Assembly (NCBI GenBank): GCA_015233485.1
Contig: JADFXO010000176.1
Span: 1 to 7,900 of the forward strand
Source of the DNA: Nitrospirota bacterium
Lineage (GTDB): Bacteria > Nitrospirota > Thermodesulfovibrionia > Thermodesulfovibrionales > Magnetobacteriaceae
Reading direction: 5' to 3'
DNA: 7,900 bases
Position numbers and translations under genes: made by a program. The notes under the pieces were generated by a model. It was not told the DNA's origin. It was given only the letters and a program-made list of their open reading frames with translations, and ran no database searches. Shown in pieces: positions 6,715 to 7,900 of the stretch; positions within the stretch are counted from its first letter, which is position 1; every line of letters begins with the position of its first letter.

Positions 6715-6764
6715 TACCAAAATACGATGAAAGAAGTAAGTATCATTAGTTTTGTCTATTTTTT
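6712..6764 (+). terminator. Possible weak terminator after the deacetylase gene
   Basis: TGATAC (6712-6717, overlapping the stop codon) can pair with GTATCA (6740-6745), followed by a T-rich tail TTAGTTTTGTCTATTTTTT. The stem is short and the loop is 22 bases, so this is weak. A second candidate just downstream, CCCGC (6771-6775) with GCGGG (6789-6793), has no good U-tract. The rest of the gap up to 6864 shows no gene. Confidence 0.3.
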
Positions 6765-6864
6765 GGCTTTCCCGCCTTTAGGAAATACGCGGGTTTACGG
6801 GCATTCATAAAAGGGAACTTAGGCGAAATTGTTCATTTTGTCCAGTTTAGAGAAATGCGTAGTT

Positions 6865-6894
6865 TTGAAAAATAGTGATCGGATATGATACAAT
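6865..6894 (+). promoter_or_regulatory. Promoter of the toxin-antitoxin pair, extended -10 type
   Basis: The -35 box TTGAAA (6865-6870) and -10 box TACAAT (6889-6894) each differ from consensus at one base and are 18 bases apart. TG at 6886-6887, one base before the -10 box, makes it an extended -10 promoter. Transcription would begin near 6901, leaving a leader of about 20 bases that contains AAAGGAGG. I see no clear operator palindrome, although such pairs are usually autoregulated. Confidence 0.7.
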
Positions 6895-6919
6895 ACAGAA
6901 TAACAAAGGAGGACAACGC

Positions 6920-7132
6920 ATGGCTAAGCACCAAAAAGGACTTGATGACCTGATATTGGGCAAGGGCGGCGAAATCCGCCACAAACTTAGCGTTCCATTG
7001 GCCGGGAATATAGCCGAAGAGTATGGAGCAGATGATGACATTTATTGGGTAGAAAAAGCGATTGAGGCTGAAAAGAGCGGTTACGCCGGCTATGAAAAAT
7101 CGATAGAATTCCTTCTGGAAAAGCTTGTTTAA
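6920..7132 (+). CDS. Probable antitoxin of a RelE-type toxin-antitoxin pair (family not recognised)
   Basis: A 70-residue protein beginning MAKHQKGLDDLILGKGGEIR. I do not recognise its family; the antitoxin role is inferred from position, size and overlap with a RelE-like toxin. The start is ATG 6920, with AAAGGAGG seven bases upstream; an in-frame upstream ATG at 6875 lies inside the promoter and can be discounted. The N-terminal half is basic with short strands and could bind DNA. The C-terminal half (EKAIEAEKSGYAGYEKSIEF and onward) looks helical and acidic to amphipathic, as expected of a segment that wraps and neutralises the toxin. Its stop overlaps the toxin start by eight bases, which points to translational coupling. 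Antitoxin first and toxin second is the usual type II order. Base composition is more AT-rich than the operons to the left. Confidence 0.72.
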   Translation: MAKHQKGLDDLILGKGGEIRHKLSVPLAGNIAEEYGADDDIYWVEKAIEAEKSGYAGYEKSIEFLLEKLV

Positions 7133-7397
7133 GCTGGATTTCACTAATGATGCACTATCTTTCTTAGACAAACTTGACGCAAAGCAGTTCCGTCAGATAA
7201 TTAAAAAAATACTTGGGCTTATGAAAGATCCGTTTCCTGTTGATTCAGAAAACCTTAAAGGAAACCAATATAAGAGGGTTGACACAGGTGAATACAGGAT
7301 TATTTATTTAACAGATGACAATATTCTGAAAATAGTAACCATTGGCAAACGCAATGATAGTGAAGTTTACAGAAGGCTGAAGAGAGGTAAGAAATAG
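7125..7397 (+). CDS. relE: RelE/ParE-superfamily toxin, RelE-like mRNA interferase
   Basis: RelE toxins enter the ribosomal A site and cut mRNA when their antitoxin is degraded. This 90-residue protein has the family layout: helices 7-35 (NDALSFLDKLDAKQFRQIIK), a basic strand segment KGNQYKRVDTGEYRIIY, and the C-terminal IGKRNDSEVYRRL. By comparison with E. coli RelE, K50/R51 may match K52/K54, R58 matches R61, R76 matches R81, and Y82 matches Y87, so the catalytic basic residues and tyrosine look present. This supports RNase activity rather than the ParE gyrase-poison branch. The start is TTG at 7125; there is no in-frame ATG nearby, and the usual family N-terminus (x-F-K-L-x-F) begins exactly there. 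It overlaps the antitoxin by eight bases. A poor start codon would keep toxin output below antitoxin, which is an inference. Confidence 0.87.
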   Translation: MFKLDFTNDALSFLDKLDAKQFRQIIKKILGLMKDPFPVDSENLKGNQYKRVDTGEYRIIYLTDDNILKIVTIGKRNDSEVYRRLKRGKK

Positions 7398-7474
7398 TTG
7401 AGCTGTACGTTATTAAATATCCCTAAGAGCAGCGATGGCCTCAACGAGCGCTCCTTTAGTATTAGGGACAGAAG

Positions 7475-7529
7475 AAAAGGGGACAGGCTACTTTTATTAA
7501 AGGGGGTGAAAAGTAGCCTGTCCCCTTTT
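7475..7529. repeat. Perfect 21-base inverted repeat, REP/MITE-like palindrome, possible two-way terminator
   Basis: The left arm (7475-7495, AAAAGGGGACAGGCTACTTT plus T) is the exact reverse complement of the right arm (7509-7529), with a 13-base loop. Such a long, GC-cored perfect hairpin between convergent genes is typical of REP-type or miniature transposon-derived elements spread by Y1 (RAYT) transposases. No transposase lies in the window. GGGACAG also occurs just outside the left arm (7465-7471), giving a partial direct repeat with 7480-7486. The hairpin begins one base after the FRG-domain gene stop and 77 bases after the toxin stop. Both arms end in T runs on the outgoing strand, so it could end transcription from both sides. 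Confidence 0.85.
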
Positions 7530-7530
7530 C

Positions 7531-7900
7531 CTATATATGATGTGGGCGATATCTCGACTTCATTTCATCTGCCAGATTCTGCAAGTCTGGGAAAATATCA
7601 CCTTTGCGAAAGCCACAGACGTCTAATTCAAAAGCCATTTGCCTTACGTAATTGGCCGGAATTATAATTTTCGTCAATATGTCAGTGTCTTGCTGATTTT
7701 TTAATTTTGGCACCAATTCTTCTAATGGCTCCGACGATGAGTGGATTGTAAAGCAGCTCTGCTGAACAAACATACGAATATCAATTTCTGACGCCATCAC
7801 GGCCATGACCTTGTTGTTTTCTTCTGCACTATGGTAAAACGCTGGTCTCACAAATTCGCGGCACCTTCCAGAATCAATTGTAACCGTAACATTCTCAAGT
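7531..7900 (-). CDS. FRG-domain protein, C-terminal 122 residues (start beyond window)
   Basis: The frame is open from the right edge to TAG at 7533-7531, so the gene starts outside the window; an in-frame GTG at 7851 is internal to the conserved sequence and not a likely start. The visible part resembles the end of FRG domains: a segment ASEIDIRMFVQQSCFTIHSS (matching the family's 'N-x-R-x-x-x-Q-x-G-x-F-T-x-H' pattern), then LTKIIIPANYVRQMAFELDV and GDIFPDLQNLADEMK. The glycine usual after Q-x is replaced by cysteine here. FRG domains have no firmly established biochemical role; they occur in many accessory-region proteins, some with defence or toxin-like context. It converges on the RelE pair, with the 21-base palindrome between. 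Family call is by memory of the pattern, moderately sure. Confidence 0.68.
   Translation of the reverse strand, partial: LENVTVTIDSGRCREFVRPAFYHSAEENNKVMAVMASEIDIRMFVQQSCFTIHSSSEPLEELVPKLKNQQDTDILTKIIIPANYVRQMAFELDVCGFRKGDIFPDLQNLADEMKSRYRPHHI

Noticed and set aside
6771..6793. CCCGC/GCGGG hairpin as a firm terminator or integron attC site
   Set aside because: The stem is only five bases with a 13-base loop, there is no proper U-tract, and no attC core sites or integrase are nearby.
6833..7171. Minus-strand open frame opposite the toxin-antitoxin pair, with hydrophobic stretches
   Set aside because: It is the complement of the antitoxin gene and promoter, which have much stronger start, promoter and family evidence.
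7398..7667. Plus-strand open frame of 89 codons after the toxin
   Set aside because: It reads through the 21-base palindrome and opposite the FRG-domain gene, has no clear Shine-Dalgarno site and no family resemblance.

Overview
The window looks like a bacterial chromosome, probably from a Gram-negative-type anaerobe or environmental lineage. The gene style would fit Desulfobacterota or Nitrospirota, but the sequence alone does not fix the phylum. Start codons are mixed (ATG, GTG, TTG), Shine-Dalgarno sites are strong, and spacing within gene clusters is tight. The standard code is in use: TGA ends the hsp20, lon and deacetylase genes.

Left half, minus strand (4080 down to 1): a four-gene run of a cytoplasmic cyclophilin peptidyl-prolyl isomerase, a small heat-shock protein (Hsp20), the ATP-dependent protease Lon, and thiL (thiamine-monophosphate kinase, running off the left edge). 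Gaps are 24, 2 and 45 bases, so this reads as one protein-quality-control operon with a vitamin-cofactor gene at its end. The lon gene is broken by an in-frame TGA (2051-2053) right after the Walker A motif. The reading frame is the same on both sides, and the TGA sits where relatives such as Bacillus have leucine.

Centre (4081-4392): a divergent intergenic region. It carries a good sigma70-type promoter for the plus-strand genes (TTGCTT, 17 bases, TATAAT), bracketed by a perfect 9-base inverted repeat.

Right of centre, plus strand (4393-6714): malate dehydrogenase (mdh), nucleoside-diphosphate kinase (ndk) and a zinc-dependent histone-deacetylase/acetoin-utilisation family hydrolase, spaced 11 and 34 bases apart. 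They probably form an operon joining central carbon metabolism, nucleotide balance and probably deacetylation.

Right end (6715-7900): visibly more AT-rich and accessory in character. It holds a toxin-antitoxin pair (unrecognised 70-residue antitoxin plus RelE-type toxin, own promoter with extended -10), a perfect 21-base inverted repeat of REP/MITE type, and the C-terminal part of a convergent FRG-domain protein running off the right edge. I found no CRISPR array, tRNA, rRNA or insertion-sequence transposase.
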